From assembly GCF_000426865.1 (NCBI RefSeq), contig NZ_KE384582.1, forward strand, positions 86,305 to 150,304: 64,000 nucleotides of DNA, read 5' to 3'. The DNA is from Citrifermentans bremense R1. Its GTDB lineage: Bacteria > Desulfobacterota > Desulfuromonadia > Geobacterales > Geobacteraceae. The position numbers were made by a program, and so were the translations under genes. Positions 9,975 to 18,728 of this stretch are shown here, piece by piece; within the stretch, counting starts at the first letter, position 1, and each line of letters starts with the position of its first letter. The notes below the pieces were generated by a model. That model ran no database searches. It was not told the origin of the DNA and worked only from the letters and a program-made list of their open reading frames with translations.

Positions 9975-10125
9975 TCTGTGAGCCCCCGCTGCATGCGGTT
10001 TTGCGAGCCGCCCCCTTCCGGTTTTTCCTCATGGGAGGCTCAAAAAACTAATGAACGGTATTTCCGCAGTTGTAACTGGTAGCCATGAAGCTTTGTACTT
10101 CGGAGGAGGGCGGCCCTACGGGACC
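9975..10125 (+). promoter_or_regulatory. Strongly structured leader RNA upstream of the LysM gene
   Basis: A 13-bp long-range stem pairs 10008-10020 with 10101-10113 (12 of 13 positions pair, including one G-U), enclosing about 80 nt. Smaller hairpins sit at 9986-9998 (CCGC/GCGG) and 10027-10038. The stem ends shortly before the AAGGAG at 10130-10135 that serves the downstream ATG at 10139. This could be a cis-acting riboswitch-like leader or a separate small RNA; I do not recognise the class. No GEMM, cobalamin, TPP or SAM consensus was seen. Confidence 0.45.
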
Positions 10126-10138
10126 CCTTAAGGAGCGT

Positions 10139-11140
10139 ATGAAAAGAATCTTCTCTCTGGCACTGCTCTTTCTATGCCTGGCCGGCACCGCGCAGCTTGC
10201 GGCAGCGGAACAGGAACAACCCACCATTTACACCATCGTTCCCGGGGACACCCTTTGGGGACTCTCGCAGCGCTTCCTGAAAGACCCCTACTATTGGCCC
10301 AACCTCTGGGCCAACAATCAGGCCATCGGCAACCCCCATTTCATCTATCCCGGGCAGCGGCTGCGCATCTACAGCGACCGGATCGAGATCGAACCGGCGC
10401 CGGGTGCATCGAAGCAGGCGCCCGCGGCTGAGGCGGCGCGCGAAGAGGCCCCGCAGGCAGCGGTCTTCAATACCACGGGGAGCGAAGGGTTCCTGCTGGA
10501 GAACGGGGCAAACCCGGCGGGGTTGATCATCTCGCTGCATCAGAACCGGGAGATGGCGGGAACCGACGACATCGTCTACACCGACATCGGCCTCGACCAG
10601 GGCGCCAGCGCCGGCGACCGCTTCTCAATCTTCAAGAAAATAGGGGCGGTGAGCCATCCTCTCACCAACGTCATCCTCGGCCAGCAGGTCATGCCGCTTG
10701 GCGAGCTGCAACTCTCCGAGGTGGAGGAAAAGGCTTCCAAGGCGATCATCACCAAGTCTTACCAGGAGATAAGCGCCGGTTCCTTCCTGCTTCCTTACCG
10801 TGACCGGAAGGTGACGGTGCCGCTTAAGTCCTCGGACCGCGACCTTGTCGGCTACATCGTCCAGACCCAGACCGGGAACACTGCCATAGCTGTGAACGAC
10901 GTGGTCTTCCTGGACCTTGGGAAGGCGCAGGGCGCTCAACCCGGCAACATGCTCTACATCGTGCGAGACGTCACGCCGGACCAGCGTTACGCCAACACCC
11001 GCATCGAAAAACTTCCGGTCGAGGTGGTCGGCGCCCTCGTAGTGGTCTCCACCGGTCTCAACAGTTCCACAGCCGTCATCGTCAAGAGCGTCGACACCGT
11101 GTACCGTGGCGACAGGGTGGAGATGCGAAAAAACAGGTAG
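10139..11140 (+). CDS. Secreted LysM-domain protein
   Basis: 333 aa from the ATG at 10139, which follows AAGGAG closely and begins a clear signal peptide (MKRIFSLALLFLCLAG, cleavage after AAA). An in-frame ATG at 10085 would add 18 residues, but it lies inside the leader stem and would bury the signal peptide. One LysM domain (about residues 30-78: YTIVPGDTLWGLSQRFL...YPGQRLRIY) should bind peptidoglycan. The remaining 250 residues are beta-rich, with a GDRFSIFKK-type segment, and resemble proteins annotated as LysM-containing envelope factors in Geobacter relatives. It is encoded just before dprA and in the same direction. The exact function is unknown. Confidence 0.85.
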   Translation: MKRIFSLALLFLCLAGTAQLAAAEQEQPTIYTIVPGDTLWGLSQRFLKDPYYWPNLWANNQAIGNPHFIYPGQRLRIYSDRIEIEPAPGASKQAPAAEAAREEAPQAAVFNTTGSEGFLLENGANPAGLIISLHQNREMAGTDDIVYTDIGLDQGASAGDRFSIFKKIGAVSHPLTNVILGQQVMPLGELQLSEVEEKASKAIITKSYQEISAGSFLLPYRDRKVTVPLKSSDRDLVGYIVQTQTGNTAIAVNDVVFLDLGKAQGAQPGNMLYIVRDVTPDQRYANTRIEKLPVEVVGALVVVSTGLNSSTAVIVKSVDTVYRGDRVEMRKNR

Positions 11141-11161
11141 CTGGCCAAAGGGGGTAACCCC

Positions 11162-12241
11162 ATGGATCACTACTACTGGTTCGCGCTCAAGTCGGCGCCG
11201 CTGGTGGGAAACGTCACCTTCCTGCGGCTTTTGTCCCGCTTCGGGACGCCGGAGCGCGCGCTCAAGGCTTCCCTCCAGGAGCTCTCGGAAGTCAGGGGAG
11301 TGAGCCCGCAGGCCGCGGCCTCCATCGCCGGACACGACTATGCTTACCAGGCGTCGAGCGAATGCGAGAAGGTGCGGGCCTTGGGCGTCGACGTCATCGA
11401 TATCCTGTCCGATCGCTACCCTCGCCTTTTGATGGAGATCCCGGACCCGCCCCCGTATTTTTATCTCAAGGGGACGCTTTCCGGCAGCGAAACCGCAGTC
11501 GCCATGGTGGGTTCCAGGCGGGCTTCGCAGTACGGCCTCTGCACCGCGACGAGACTTGCGCGCGACCTGGCGCTGCAGGGAGTCACCGTCGTTTCAGGGA
11601 TGGCGCGCGGCATAGACACGGCGGCGCACTGGGGAGCGCTCAAGGCAGGCGGCCGCAGCGTCGCCGTACTTGGTTGCGGCATCGACCTCGTCTACCCGCC
11701 GGAGAACGGGGCGCTCTACCAGGCTCTCGCCGAGAGCGGGGCACTCATCAGCGAGTTCCCCATGGGAACCCCGCCCCTGGCTGAGAACTTCCCCCGCCGC
11801 AACCGGATCATCAGCGCGCTGTCGCGCGGCGTGCTGGTAGTGGAGGCGGGGGAGGCGAGCGGTTCGCTGATCACGGCGCATTGCGCGCTGGAGCAGGGGC
11901 GCGAGGTCTTCGCCGTTCCCGGCAACGTCTCGGTGAGCGGCAGCAGGGGCGTTAACGGCCTGATCAAGGAAGGGGCCAAGCTCGTGGAGCGCGTGGAGGA
12001 TATCCTGGAGGAGCTCGGCCTGGAGCCGCAGGCGAACCTTCCCCTCCCGAAGCCCTCAAGCTTCGAGCTCAACCCGCAGGAGGCTGAGCTTTACGCCCTC
12101 ATTTGCCAGGGGGCGCTGCAGATCGACGACATCATCGTGCAGAGCGCGTTGACAGCAAGCGAGGTTTCCGCTACTTTACTTCGCTTGGAAATGAAGGGAG
12201 CCATAGTCCAACTCCCGGGCAAGCGCTTCGCAGTTGCGTGA
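11162..12241 (+). CDS. dprA: DNA-processing protein DprA
   Basis: 359 aa, the normal length. The N-terminal helix-hairpin-helix-like region (about 1-90) is followed by the DprA Rossmann core: MVGSRRASQYG, VSGMARGIDTAAH, VLGCGIDLVYPPEN, and FPRRNRIISALS. A winged-helix DML1-type C-terminal domain (about 300-355) ends the protein. DprA loads RecA on incoming single-stranded DNA during transformation. In many bacteria dprA sits next to topA, as it does here (topA starts 43 nt downstream), which supports the call. Confidence 0.95.
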   Translation: MDHYYWFALKSAPLVGNVTFLRLLSRFGTPERALKASLQELSEVRGVSPQAAASIAGHDYAYQASSECEKVRALGVDVIDILSDRYPRLLMEIPDPPPYFYLKGTLSGSETAVAMVGSRRASQYGLCTATRLARDLALQGVTVVSGMARGIDTAAHWGALKAGGRSVAVLGCGIDLVYPPENGALYQALAESGALISEFPMGTPPLAENFPRRNRIISALSRGVLVVEAGEASGSLITAHCALEQGREVFAVPGNVSVSGSRGVNGLIKEGAKLVERVEDILEELGLEPQANLPLPKPSSFELNPQEAELYALICQGALQIDDIIVQSALTASEVSATLLRLEMKGAIVQLPGKRFAVA

Positions 12242-12283
12242 GGCGTTGCCCCCAAAGGCGTAAAATCCATACTAGGTGGACAC

Positions 12284-14623
12284 ATGTCTCAGAATCTCGT
12301 CATCGTTGAGTCTCCCGCCAAGGCGAAGACCATAGAAAAATTCCTCGGTCACGACTACAAGGTCCTGGCCTCGTTCGGTCACGTGCGCGCCCTCCCCAGC
12401 AAGCAGGGGTCGGTGGACACGGAGCACGACTTCGAGCCGAAGTACGCCGTCCTCCCCGAGAGCAAAAAGCACATCGACGCCATCAAGAAGGAGATGAAGG
12501 GGATCTCCTCGCTCCTGCTGGCGACAGACCCCGACCGCGAAGGGGAGGCGATCTCCTGGCACCTTTTGGCCGCGCTCGGCCTGGACGGGAAGAAGAAGCT
12601 CCCGTTCGAGATCAAGCGGGTGGTCTTCCACGAGATCACCAAGGACGCCATCGTGCATGCGGTGGAGAACCCCCGCGACATCGCCCTGGACCTGGTCGAC
12701 GCCCAGCAGGCACGCTCCATCCTCGATTACCTGGTCGGCTTCACCCTCTCCCCGTTTCTTTGGAAGAAGATCCGCTACGGCCTTTCCGCGGGGCGCGTGC
12801 AGTCCGTCGCCCTGAGGCTCATCTGCGAGCGCGAGAAGGAGATCCAGGCCTTCAAGGAGCAGGAATACTGGACCATCGCCGCGAAGCTTGAGACCGCCAA
12901 GAAGCAGGGGCTCACTGCGACGCTGGTGGAGGCCGAAGGGAAGAAGCTCGGCAAGTTCGACATCCCGGACCAGGAAACCGCCTTCCGGCACTTCGCCAAG
13001 CTCGGGGGGAAGGAATTCCCGCCGCAGGAAGGGGACGAGAAGGGAACGCCGCTGGTGGTCGATAAACCCGCGCACCCCGAGTACCGGGTCGACAAGGTCA
13101 CCAAGAGCGAGAGAAAGCGCCAGCCTTCTCCCCCTTTCACCACCTCCACCTTGCAGCAGGAGGCGGCGCGCAAATTGGGCTTCTCCGCCAAGAAGACCAT
13201 GTCCACGGCGCAAAAACTCTACGAGGGTATCGACGTCGGCGAAGGGGCCGTCGGCCTCATCACCTACATGCGTACCGACTCCGTCGCCCTTTCCAACGTG
13301 GCGCTGGAAGAGGCGAAGTCGGTGATCACCTCGCTCTACGGCAAGGAATACGCGCTGGAGAAGCCGCGCTTCTTCAAGAACAAGTCCAAAAACGCCCAGG
13401 AAGCGCACGAGGCGGTCCGCCCGACCTACATCGCCAAGACCCCGGTCGAGCTGAAGAAGTTCCTGAGCTCCGACCAGTTCAAGCTCTACGACCTGATCTG
13501 GAAGAGGACCGTAGCCTGCCAGATGGCCGAGGCGCTCCTGGACCAGACCTCGGTGGATATCGGCGCGGGCGCAGGGTTCCGCTTCCGGGTCGCCGGCACC
13601 GTGATCCGCTTCGCCGGCTTCATGAAGCTCTACATCGAGGGGGTCGACGACGAGGCGGAGGACAAGGAGAAGGAAGGCCTGCTCCCGCCGCTGGCCGAAG
13701 GGGACATCCTCAAGCTACAGCAGCTCCTCCCCGAGCGGCACTTCACCCAGCCCCCGCCGCGCTACACCGAGGCGAGCCTGGTGAAGACCCTGGAGGAATA
13801 CGGCATCGGGCGCCCGTCCACCTACGCCTCCATCATGAACACCCTTACCGAGAGGAAGTACGCGCGCCTCGACAAGAAGCGCTTCTTCCCCGAGGACGTG
13901 GGGATGGTGGTCTCCGACCTTTTGACCAACCACTTCACCCAGTACGTCGACTACAACTTCACCGCGAACCTGGAGGAAGAGCTCGACATGGTCTCGCGCG
14001 GCGAGAAGCAGTGGCGCCCGCTGCTGCACGAGTTCTGGGGTCCCTTCATCAACCTTTTGAAGTTGAAGGAAGGGGAGGTGAACAAGTCCGACCTCACCAC
14101 CGAGGCGACCGACGAGGTCTGCCCCGAGTGCGGCAAGCCCCTGGTGGTTAAGCTCGGCAAGTTCGGCAAGTTCTACGCCTGCACCGGCTATCCCGAATGC
14201 CGTTACATCCGTCCCCTGGACAAGGAGACGGGCGAGGTGGTCGAGCCCGTGGTTTCCGAGGAAGTCTGCGACAAGTGCGGCAGCCACATGCTGATCAAGG
14301 ACGGGCGTTTCGGCAAGTACCTGGCCTGCTCCGCCTACCCCAACTGCAAGAACATCCAGCCGCTGGTGAAGCCCAAGGGGACCGGGATCACCTGCGCCGA
14401 ATGCGGCAAGGGGGAGCTGATCGAGAAGAAGTCCCGTTTCGGCAAGCTCTTCTACTCCTGCAACCGCTATCCCGAGTGCAAGTTCGCCCTGTGGGATCTC
14501 CCGGTGCAGCAGCCCTGCCCGAAGTGCGGCTTCCCGCTCCTGATCAAGAAGGTCTACAAGCGCGAGGGCGAGTTCCTCAAGTGCCCGAAGGAAGGGTGCG
14601 ACTACAAGAGCAACCAGTCTTAG
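12284..14623 (+). CDS. topA: DNA topoisomerase I
   Basis: 779 aa. The Toprim domain opens with LVIVESPAKAKTIEKFLG and contains the DPDREGEAISWH acidic motif. The active-site tyrosine is Y328 in GLITYMRTDS. Four C-terminal zinc-ribbon units are seen with Cys pairs: CPEC...CTGYPEC, CDKC...CSAYPNC, CAEC...CNRYPEC and CPKC...CPKEGC. It relaxes negatively supercoiled DNA. AGGTGG precedes the ATG. A strong intrinsic terminator follows at 14659-14686. Confidence 0.97.
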   Translation: MSQNLVIVESPAKAKTIEKFLGHDYKVLASFGHVRALPSKQGSVDTEHDFEPKYAVLPESKKHIDAIKKEMKGISSLLLATDPDREGEAISWHLLAALGLDGKKKLPFEIKRVVFHEITKDAIVHAVENPRDIALDLVDAQQARSILDYLVGFTLSPFLWKKIRYGLSAGRVQSVALRLICEREKEIQAFKEQEYWTIAAKLETAKKQGLTATLVEAEGKKLGKFDIPDQETAFRHFAKLGGKEFPPQEGDEKGTPLVVDKPAHPEYRVDKVTKSERKRQPSPPFTTSTLQQEAARKLGFSAKKTMSTAQKLYEGIDVGEGAVGLITYMRTDSVALSNVALEEAKSVITSLYGKEYALEKPRFFKNKSKNAQEAHEAVRPTYIAKTPVELKKFLSSDQFKLYDLIWKRTVACQMAEALLDQTSVDIGAGAGFRFRVAGTVIRFAGFMKLYIEGVDDEAEDKEKEGLLPPLAEGDILKLQQLLPERHFTQPPPRYTEASLVKTLEEYGIGRPSTYASIMNTLTERKYARLDKKRFFPEDVGMVVSDLLTNHFTQYVDYNFTANLEEELDMVSRGEKQWRPLLHEFWGPFINLLKLKEGEVNKSDLTTEATDEVCPECGKPLVVKLGKFGKFYACTGYPECRYIRPLDKETGEVVEPVVSEEVCDKCGSHMLIKDGRFGKYLACSAYPNCKNIQPLVKPKGTGITCAECGKGELIEKKSRFGKLFYSCNRYPECKFALWDLPVQQPCPKCGFPLLIKKVYKREGEFLKCPKEGCDYKSNQS

Positions 14624-14658
14624 AGCGGGCTGGGCAGGTTTATAGGTGCTACCATGAT

Positions 14659-14686
14659 GCGGGGTCTTAGGACCCCGCTTTCATTT
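14659..14686 (+). terminator. Intrinsic terminator after topA
   Basis: An 8-bp perfect GC-rich stem, GCGGGGTC / GACCCCGC, with a TTAG loop is followed by a T-rich tract. It lies 36 nt after the topA stop and ends that transcript. Confidence 0.85.
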
Positions 14687-14689
14687 ACA

Positions 14690-14790
14690 GGCCGCAAAGG
14701 CGACAACAGCGCGAAGAGGGGCCGATAGTGCTTTTCTTTGCGGTGGTTTCCCCTTTGCGTCTTTGCGGCTTTGCGTGAGCAGTTTTTTCA
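14690..14790. repeat. Dispersed intergenic repeat of the TTTGCGTCTTTGCGG type
   Basis: The stretch before trmFO contains repeated TTTGCG words (for instance GCGTCTTTGCGGCTTTGCGT). Repeats of this kind occur widely between genes in many proteobacteria. It is non-coding here. Confidence 0.4.
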
Positions 14791-14799
14791 GGAGAAACG

Positions 14800-16107
14800 A
14801 TGACGCAGGAAATAACGGTAATAGGCGGAGGTCTCGCCGGTTGCGAGGCCGCCTGGCAGGCGGCCAAGCGCGGCGTGAAGGTGCGCCTTTTCGAGATGAA
14901 GCCAAACTGCTACAGCGAGGCGCACCACCTTCCAGGGCTGAGCGAGCTGGTCTGCTCCAACTCGCTGCGCGGGGACTCCCTGGAGAACGCGGTAGGTCTT
15001 CTGAAGGAAGAGCTGCGCCGCTTGCAGTCGCTCTTCATGGAGGGGGCCGAGGCGACCAAGGTCCCCGCAGGGGGGGCGCTCGCCGTCGACCGCGACCTCT
15101 TCTCGCAGTACATCACCTCCCGCATCGAGGGTCACCCGCTCATCGAGGTGGTCCGGGAAGAGGTGACGCGCATCCCGGAAGAGGGGATCGTGGTGCTCGC
15201 CTCCGGCCCCTTGACCTCCGGCCTCCTGGCCGAAGAGATTGGGCGCCTCGCGGGGAGCTACCTCTATTTTTACGACGCCATCGCCCCCATCGTCGCGGCC
15301 GATTCCATCGACTACGACAAGGCCTTCCGCGCCTCGCGCTACGGCAAAGGCGACGGCGACGACTATCTCAACTGCCCCATGGACGAGGAGCAGTACCAGG
15401 CCTTCGTGCGCGAGATCGTCGCTGCCGAGAAAGTGGAGCCGAAGAGCTTCGAGAAGGTGGTCCATTTCGAGGGGTGCATGCCTATCGAGGAGATGGCGAG
15501 CCGTGGGCCGGAGACGCTCCGCTTCGGTCCGATGAAGCCTGTGGGGCTCGTCGATCCCAGGGTGGGGGTGGAGCCGCACGCGGTGATCCAGCTGCGCCAG
15601 GAAAACCGCGAGGCGACCATGTACAACCTGGTCGGCTTCCAGACGAAGCTCACCTGGCCCGAGCAAAAGCGGATCTTCCGGATGATCCCGGGGCTAGAGA
15701 ACGCTCAGTTCTTGAGGCTCGGCTCCATGCACAGGAACACCTTCATCAATGCGCCGGAACTGCTTATGGCAACTTGCCAGCTGAAGAGCGACCAAAGGAT
15801 CTTCTTCGCCGGCCAGATCACCGGAGTAGAGGGGTACGTGGAGTCCGCCTCCAGCGGCTTCGTGGCCGGCGTCAACGCGGCAAGGCTCGCCCAGGGGGAG
15901 GGACTGGTAGTCCCCCCGGCGGAAACCGCTATCGGCGCGCTGGCGCGGCACATCACCAACACCGAGGCCGCGCACTTCCAGCCCATGAACGTCAACTACG
16001 GCCTTTTCCCCTCCCTTCCCGGGCGGGTCAAGAAGAAAGAAAAACGCGGGCTTTTGGCGCAGCGGGGCCTGGAAGCGTTGGAAAAGTGGCTCCCGGAGTT
16101 GTCCTGA
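14800..16107 (+). CDS. trmFO: Methylenetetrahydrofolate-tRNA (uracil-5-)-methyltransferase TrmFO
   Basis: 435 aa, full length. The FAD-binding dinucleotide motif is at the start ([18 protein letters not shown]), followed by the family signatures [57 protein letters not shown] and [13 protein letters not shown]. The enzyme makes m5U54 in tRNA using methylene-THF and FADH2. AGGAG precedes the ATG. It stands after the topA terminator, so it probably has its own promoter, and starts a run of closely spaced plus-strand genes. Confidence 0.97.
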   Translation: MTQEITVIGGGLAGCEAAWQAAKRGVKVRLFEMKPNCYSEAHHLPGLSELVCSNSLRGDSLENAVGLLKEELRRLQSLFMEGAEATKVPAGGALAVDRDLFSQYITSRIEGHPLIEVVREEVTRIPEEGIVVLASGPLTSGLLAEEIGRLAGSYLYFYDAIAPIVAADSIDYDKAFRASRYGKGDGDDYLNCPMDEEQYQAFVREIVAAEKVEPKSFEKVVHFEGCMPIEEMASRGPETLRFGPMKPVGLVDPRVGVEPHAVIQLRQENREATMYNLVGFQTKLTWPEQKRIFRMIPGLENAQFLRLGSMHRNTFINAPELLMATCQLKSDQRIFFAGQITGVEGYVESASSGFVAGVNAARLAQGEGLVVPPAETAIGALARHITNTEAAHFQPMNVNYGLFPSLPGRVKKKEKRGLLAQRGLEALEKWLPELS

Positions 16108-16146
16108 TCGTTCACCTCGGCAAGCCCTTTCGGGCGGGAGGTAGGC

Positions 16147-16365
16147 ATGCAAGGAGACAAGGAGAAGACACAGCAGGAGATCAGCGTCATTGGGCGCCTT
16201 ATCTCACTTGAGGCGTTCGCCTTTGTCATGGCCCTAGCCTCCCTCGTCTACGGGGCGTGGGAGGGTAGCTACTGGAATATCGCCTTGGGGATGGTCATCC
16301 TGGTGGCTACCTCGCTCTTCGTCCTGATGTGCCGCAAATGCAGCGGCAGGGACAAGGCGAAATAA
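16147..16365 (+). CDS. Small two-helix membrane protein
   Basis: 72 aa with GGGAGG ahead of the ATG. Two hydrophobic helices (about residues 20-38 and 43-60) are followed by a short Cys/Lys tail (MCRKCSGRDKAK). I do not recognise the family. It lies between trmFO and the Maf gene with short gaps and probably belongs to the same transcript. Confidence 0.7.
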   Translation: MQGDKEKTQQEISVIGRLISLEAFAFVMALASLVYGAWEGSYWNIALGMVILVATSLFVLMCRKCSGRDKAK

Positions 16366-16375
16366 GGAGAAAAGA

Positions 16376-16957
16376 ATGAAGAACAGCAGCATCGTACTCG
16401 CCTCGGCGTCGCCCAGGCGGAGCGAGCTTTTGGAGTCGGCGGGGATCCAGTTCCGGGTGGTCCCGGCGGACATAAACGAGGAGCCCTTCCCCGGGGAGGA
16501 GCCGGTCGATCACGTGCAAAGGCTCGCTGAAGGAAAGGCCCGCGCCGCGGCGGAACTTGCCGAAGGGAGGTTCTTCCTCGGCGCCGACACCATCGTTCTT
16601 TGCGACGGCGAGATCATGGGGAAACCCAAGGACGCCGCCGATGCTAAGCGCATGCTGAAAAAGCTCTCCGGCGTGCCGCACGAGGTGGTCACCGGTTTCG
16701 CCATCTACGACCGGGAGCGCAAGGGGGCGGTGGTAGAGGCCATCAGGACCAAGGTGTTTTTCAAAAAGCTGCGCGACGAGGAGATCCTGGACTACATTGC
16801 CACCGGCTGCCCCTTCGACAAGGCCGGCGCCTACGCCATCCAGGGGGGCGCCGCGCACATGGTGCAGAAGATAGAGGGCTCTTACACCAACGTGGTCGGC
16901 CTGCCGCTTTGCGAGGTGGTGGACGCGCTGAGGGTGATAGGGGCCCTGGGGAACTAG
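16376..16957 (+). CDS. Maf family nucleoside triphosphate pyrophosphatase
   Basis: 193 aa, the usual length. Family motifs are intact: LASASPRRSELLESAG, FFLGADTIV with the catalytic acidic region, GKPKDAADAKRML, GVPHEVVTGFA and the C-terminal GYAIQGGAA-like segment (here AYAIQGGAAHMVQ). These enzymes hydrolyse dTTP/UTP and modified nucleotides as a house-cleaning step. The start is preceded by AAGGAGAAAAGA. It is followed 10 nt later by the YggS gene, a common pairing. Confidence 0.92.
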   Translation: MKNSSIVLASASPRRSELLESAGIQFRVVPADINEEPFPGEEPVDHVQRLAEGKARAAAELAEGRFFLGADTIVLCDGEIMGKPKDAADAKRMLKKLSGVPHEVVTGFAIYDRERKGAVVEAIRTKVFFKKLRDEEILDYIATGCPFDKAGAYAIQGGAAHMVQKIEGSYTNVVGLPLCEVVDALRVIGALGN

Positions 16958-16966
16958 GGAGGGTGC

Positions 16967-17659
16967 ATGTCGGTAGCTGAGAACCTGGGGAAAATCAGGG
17001 AGCGAATCAGGCAGGCGGCGCTCAGGGCCGGGAGGGAACCGGATGCGGTCCGGCTGGTCGCGGTCTCCAAGACCAAGCCTGCCGCGGCGATCGAGGAAGC
17101 TTTCGCCTGCGGGCAGCAGATCTTCGGCGAGAACTACGTGCAGGAGCTGGTGGGGAAAAAGGGCGAGCTGCCGCCGGAGATCTCCTGGCACTTCATCGGC
17201 AACCTGCAGAGCAACAAGGTGCGCCAGATAGCGGGGATGGTCGACCTGATCCACTCGGTGGACCGCCTGTCGCTCGCCGCCGAAATCGACCGCCAGTGGG
17301 GGGCCTTGGGAAAGGTCTGCGAGGTGCTGATCCAGGTCAACATCTCCCAAGAGGAGACCAAGGGGGGGACCAGCAGCGATGAGCTGTTCCAACTGGTGCG
17401 CGACGTGGCCAAGCTCCCCAGCCTGCGCGTCGTGGGGCTCATGACCATGCCCCCATTCTTCGACGACCCCGAGGGAGCGCGCCCCTATTTCCGGGAACTA
17501 AGAGAGCTGGCCCGGAAGCTGGAGGCTGCCGCCATACCTGGCGTCTCGATGCTTGAACTGTCGATGGGAATGTCGGGCGATTTCGAGGCCGCCATAGAAG
17601 AGGGGGCGACTCTGGTGCGCGTAGGCTCGGCGCTGTTCGGGGAGAGGGAATACCGCTAG
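16967..17659 (+). CDS. PLP homeostasis protein, YggS/PLPBP family
   Basis: 230 aa. The protein carries the PLP-binding lysine K35 in the motif AVSKTKP, then FGENYVQEL, WHFIGNLQSNK, LIHSVDRLSLA and the C-terminal LSMGMSGDFEAAIEEG and VRVGSALFG. It binds pyridoxal 5'-phosphate and buffers free PLP without known catalysis. GGGAGGG lies just before the ATG. Confidence 0.95.
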   Translation: MSVAENLGKIRERIRQAALRAGREPDAVRLVAVSKTKPAAAIEEAFACGQQIFGENYVQELVGKKGELPPEISWHFIGNLQSNKVRQIAGMVDLIHSVDRLSLAAEIDRQWGALGKVCEVLIQVNISQEETKGGTSSDELFQLVRDVAKLPSLRVVGLMTMPPFFDDPEGARPYFRELRELARKLEAAAIPGVSMLELSMGMSGDFEAAIEEGATLVRVGSALFGEREYR

Positions 17660-17726
17660 GGGACTGGCTCCGCCAGGTGCCCTCCCCCTGCCCACAGGGG
17701 ACTGGCTCCGCCAGGTGCCTGTCCCC
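17658..17726. repeat. Direct repeat and GGGGAC...GTCCCC palindrome
   Basis: A 24-bp sequence (17658-17681) is repeated exactly at 17696-17719. The second copy extends into a palindrome (17697-17726) with outer arms GGGGAC/GTCCCC and an inner TGGC-TCC-GCCA hairpin. The design is that of REP-type elements and matches the palindromes at 20875 and 23526. Confidence 0.75.
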
Positions 17727-17759
17727 CTTGCCCCTCTGCCCAAAAAAGGAGGTTCTGTT

Positions 17760-17990
17760 TTGCAGCAGGAAAAGAAGGTTTCCAAACTCAGGCGCCCCTT
17801 CGTCATCGGGGGCGCGGCCATAGGCGTCATCCTCTGCGGATGGTACCTCTTCAACAACTTCGGCAGGGTGACGACGGTTCCCGATCCCATCTGGACCCGT
17901 TTCGTCAATCTCGCCGTCATCATGTTCCTTTGCATCTACCTGGCGAACCTGTTGAGGGTTGCGGTGGAGCTCTTCCTCAGGCGGCGCTAG
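17760..17990 (+). CDS. Small two-helix membrane protein
   Basis: 76 aa from a TTG at 17760, chosen because AAAAGGAGG sits 7 nt upstream; an in-frame ATG at 17715 lies inside the upstream palindrome and has no ribosome site. A basic start (QQEKKVSKLRRP) is followed by two hydrophobic segments (about 13-32 and 45-65) and a basic end (LRRR). The family was not recognised with confidence. Confidence 0.65.
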   Translation: MQQEKKVSKLRRPFVIGGAAIGVILCGWYLFNNFGRVTTVPDPIWTRFVNLAVIMFLCIYLANLLRVAVELFLRRR

Positions 17991-18005
17991 GCCTAAGTGC
18001 TACCA

Positions 18006-18383
18006 CTAGTTCTCTTCGCGTACCTCTACCCGGATCGGTACCGTCTGCAGGAAGGTCGCTATCTTTTGGGCCACCAGCGATTCCAAAACGGCGAACGTCA
18101 TCGAGATGACCGCATACGCCCCCAGCGCGACTGCCATCGAGGCGGGGACCTCCAGGTCGTGCTGGGACGTCTTCACCATCCAGATCATGGCCACAGCGGC
18201 TGCGCCGCAACTGAAGTGACGCTTGACCCAATCGTTTTGCTCGGCCAGCAACGCATGCAGTTCCTCGATCTCTCCCTCAAGGCAGCGCTCCTCAGCCATG
18301 AGCCATGACAGGTAAATCCTTGGCGCCATAACAGCAGTCATGGTCAAGGTGACGGTAGCCATCATCGCGGTGAACATGTTCAT
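18006..18383 (-). CDS. Membrane protein of unknown function
   Basis: 125 aa. The start at 18383 follows GGGGGT by 5 nt. There is a first hydrophobic segment (about 5-25), a charged amphipathic stretch (EERCLEGEIEELHALLAEQND), and two more hydrophobic segments (about 58-72 and 80-105). It is convergent with the gene ending at 17990. No family was recognised. Confidence 0.6.
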   Translation of the reverse strand: MNMFTAMMATVTLTMTAVMAPRIYLSWLMAEERCLEGEIEELHALLAEQNDWVKRHFSCGAAAVAMIWMVKTSQHDLEVPASMAVALGAYAVISMTFAVLESLVAQKIATFLQTVPIRVEVREEN

Positions 18384-18728
18384 GCATTACCCCCTGGTTT
18401 CGTGTTTACGCTGCCTTGTCCTTATGTAGCAGGAAGGGAGCCGAAACCCTTGTGGCACCGCATTTTTTCTCATTAATGATCTGGCCTCTCCTGTAATCAT
18501 TAAAGATTATCTTCGGAACATCCCGTCCGCTTCGCATCTCCCTCCGCTTGAACTTCATACAGGCTGTGCGTCTTTTGAACACCTGCTGTGCGATCTTTAC
18601 GCCAAAAGACGAAATCGTTGCACCCCTTCGTTACCCGCCCCAATCGCTCCCTTGATAAAAATTAAGTTGTCACTGGCACACTCTTCATGCTAACGCTGGC
18701 CAGTTAAGATCAAACTCCAGGAGCATTC
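18384..18728. other. Intergenic region between divergent genes
   Basis: 345 bp between the minus-strand membrane protein and the ABC-F gene. It holds AT-rich patches (18455-18515, 18655-18670) that may carry promoters for both sides, but no convincing -35/-10 or -24/-12 pair could be assigned. No RNA gene was recognised. Confidence 0.5.

Noticed and set aside
9975..10125. c-di-GMP (GEMM), TPP or cobalamin riboswitch
   Set aside because: The conserved core words of these classes are not present.
18460..18680. Sigma-54 promoters at TGGCACCGCATTTTTT and TGGCACACTCTTCATGC
   Set aside because: The first lacks GC in the -12 element and the second has wrong spacing.
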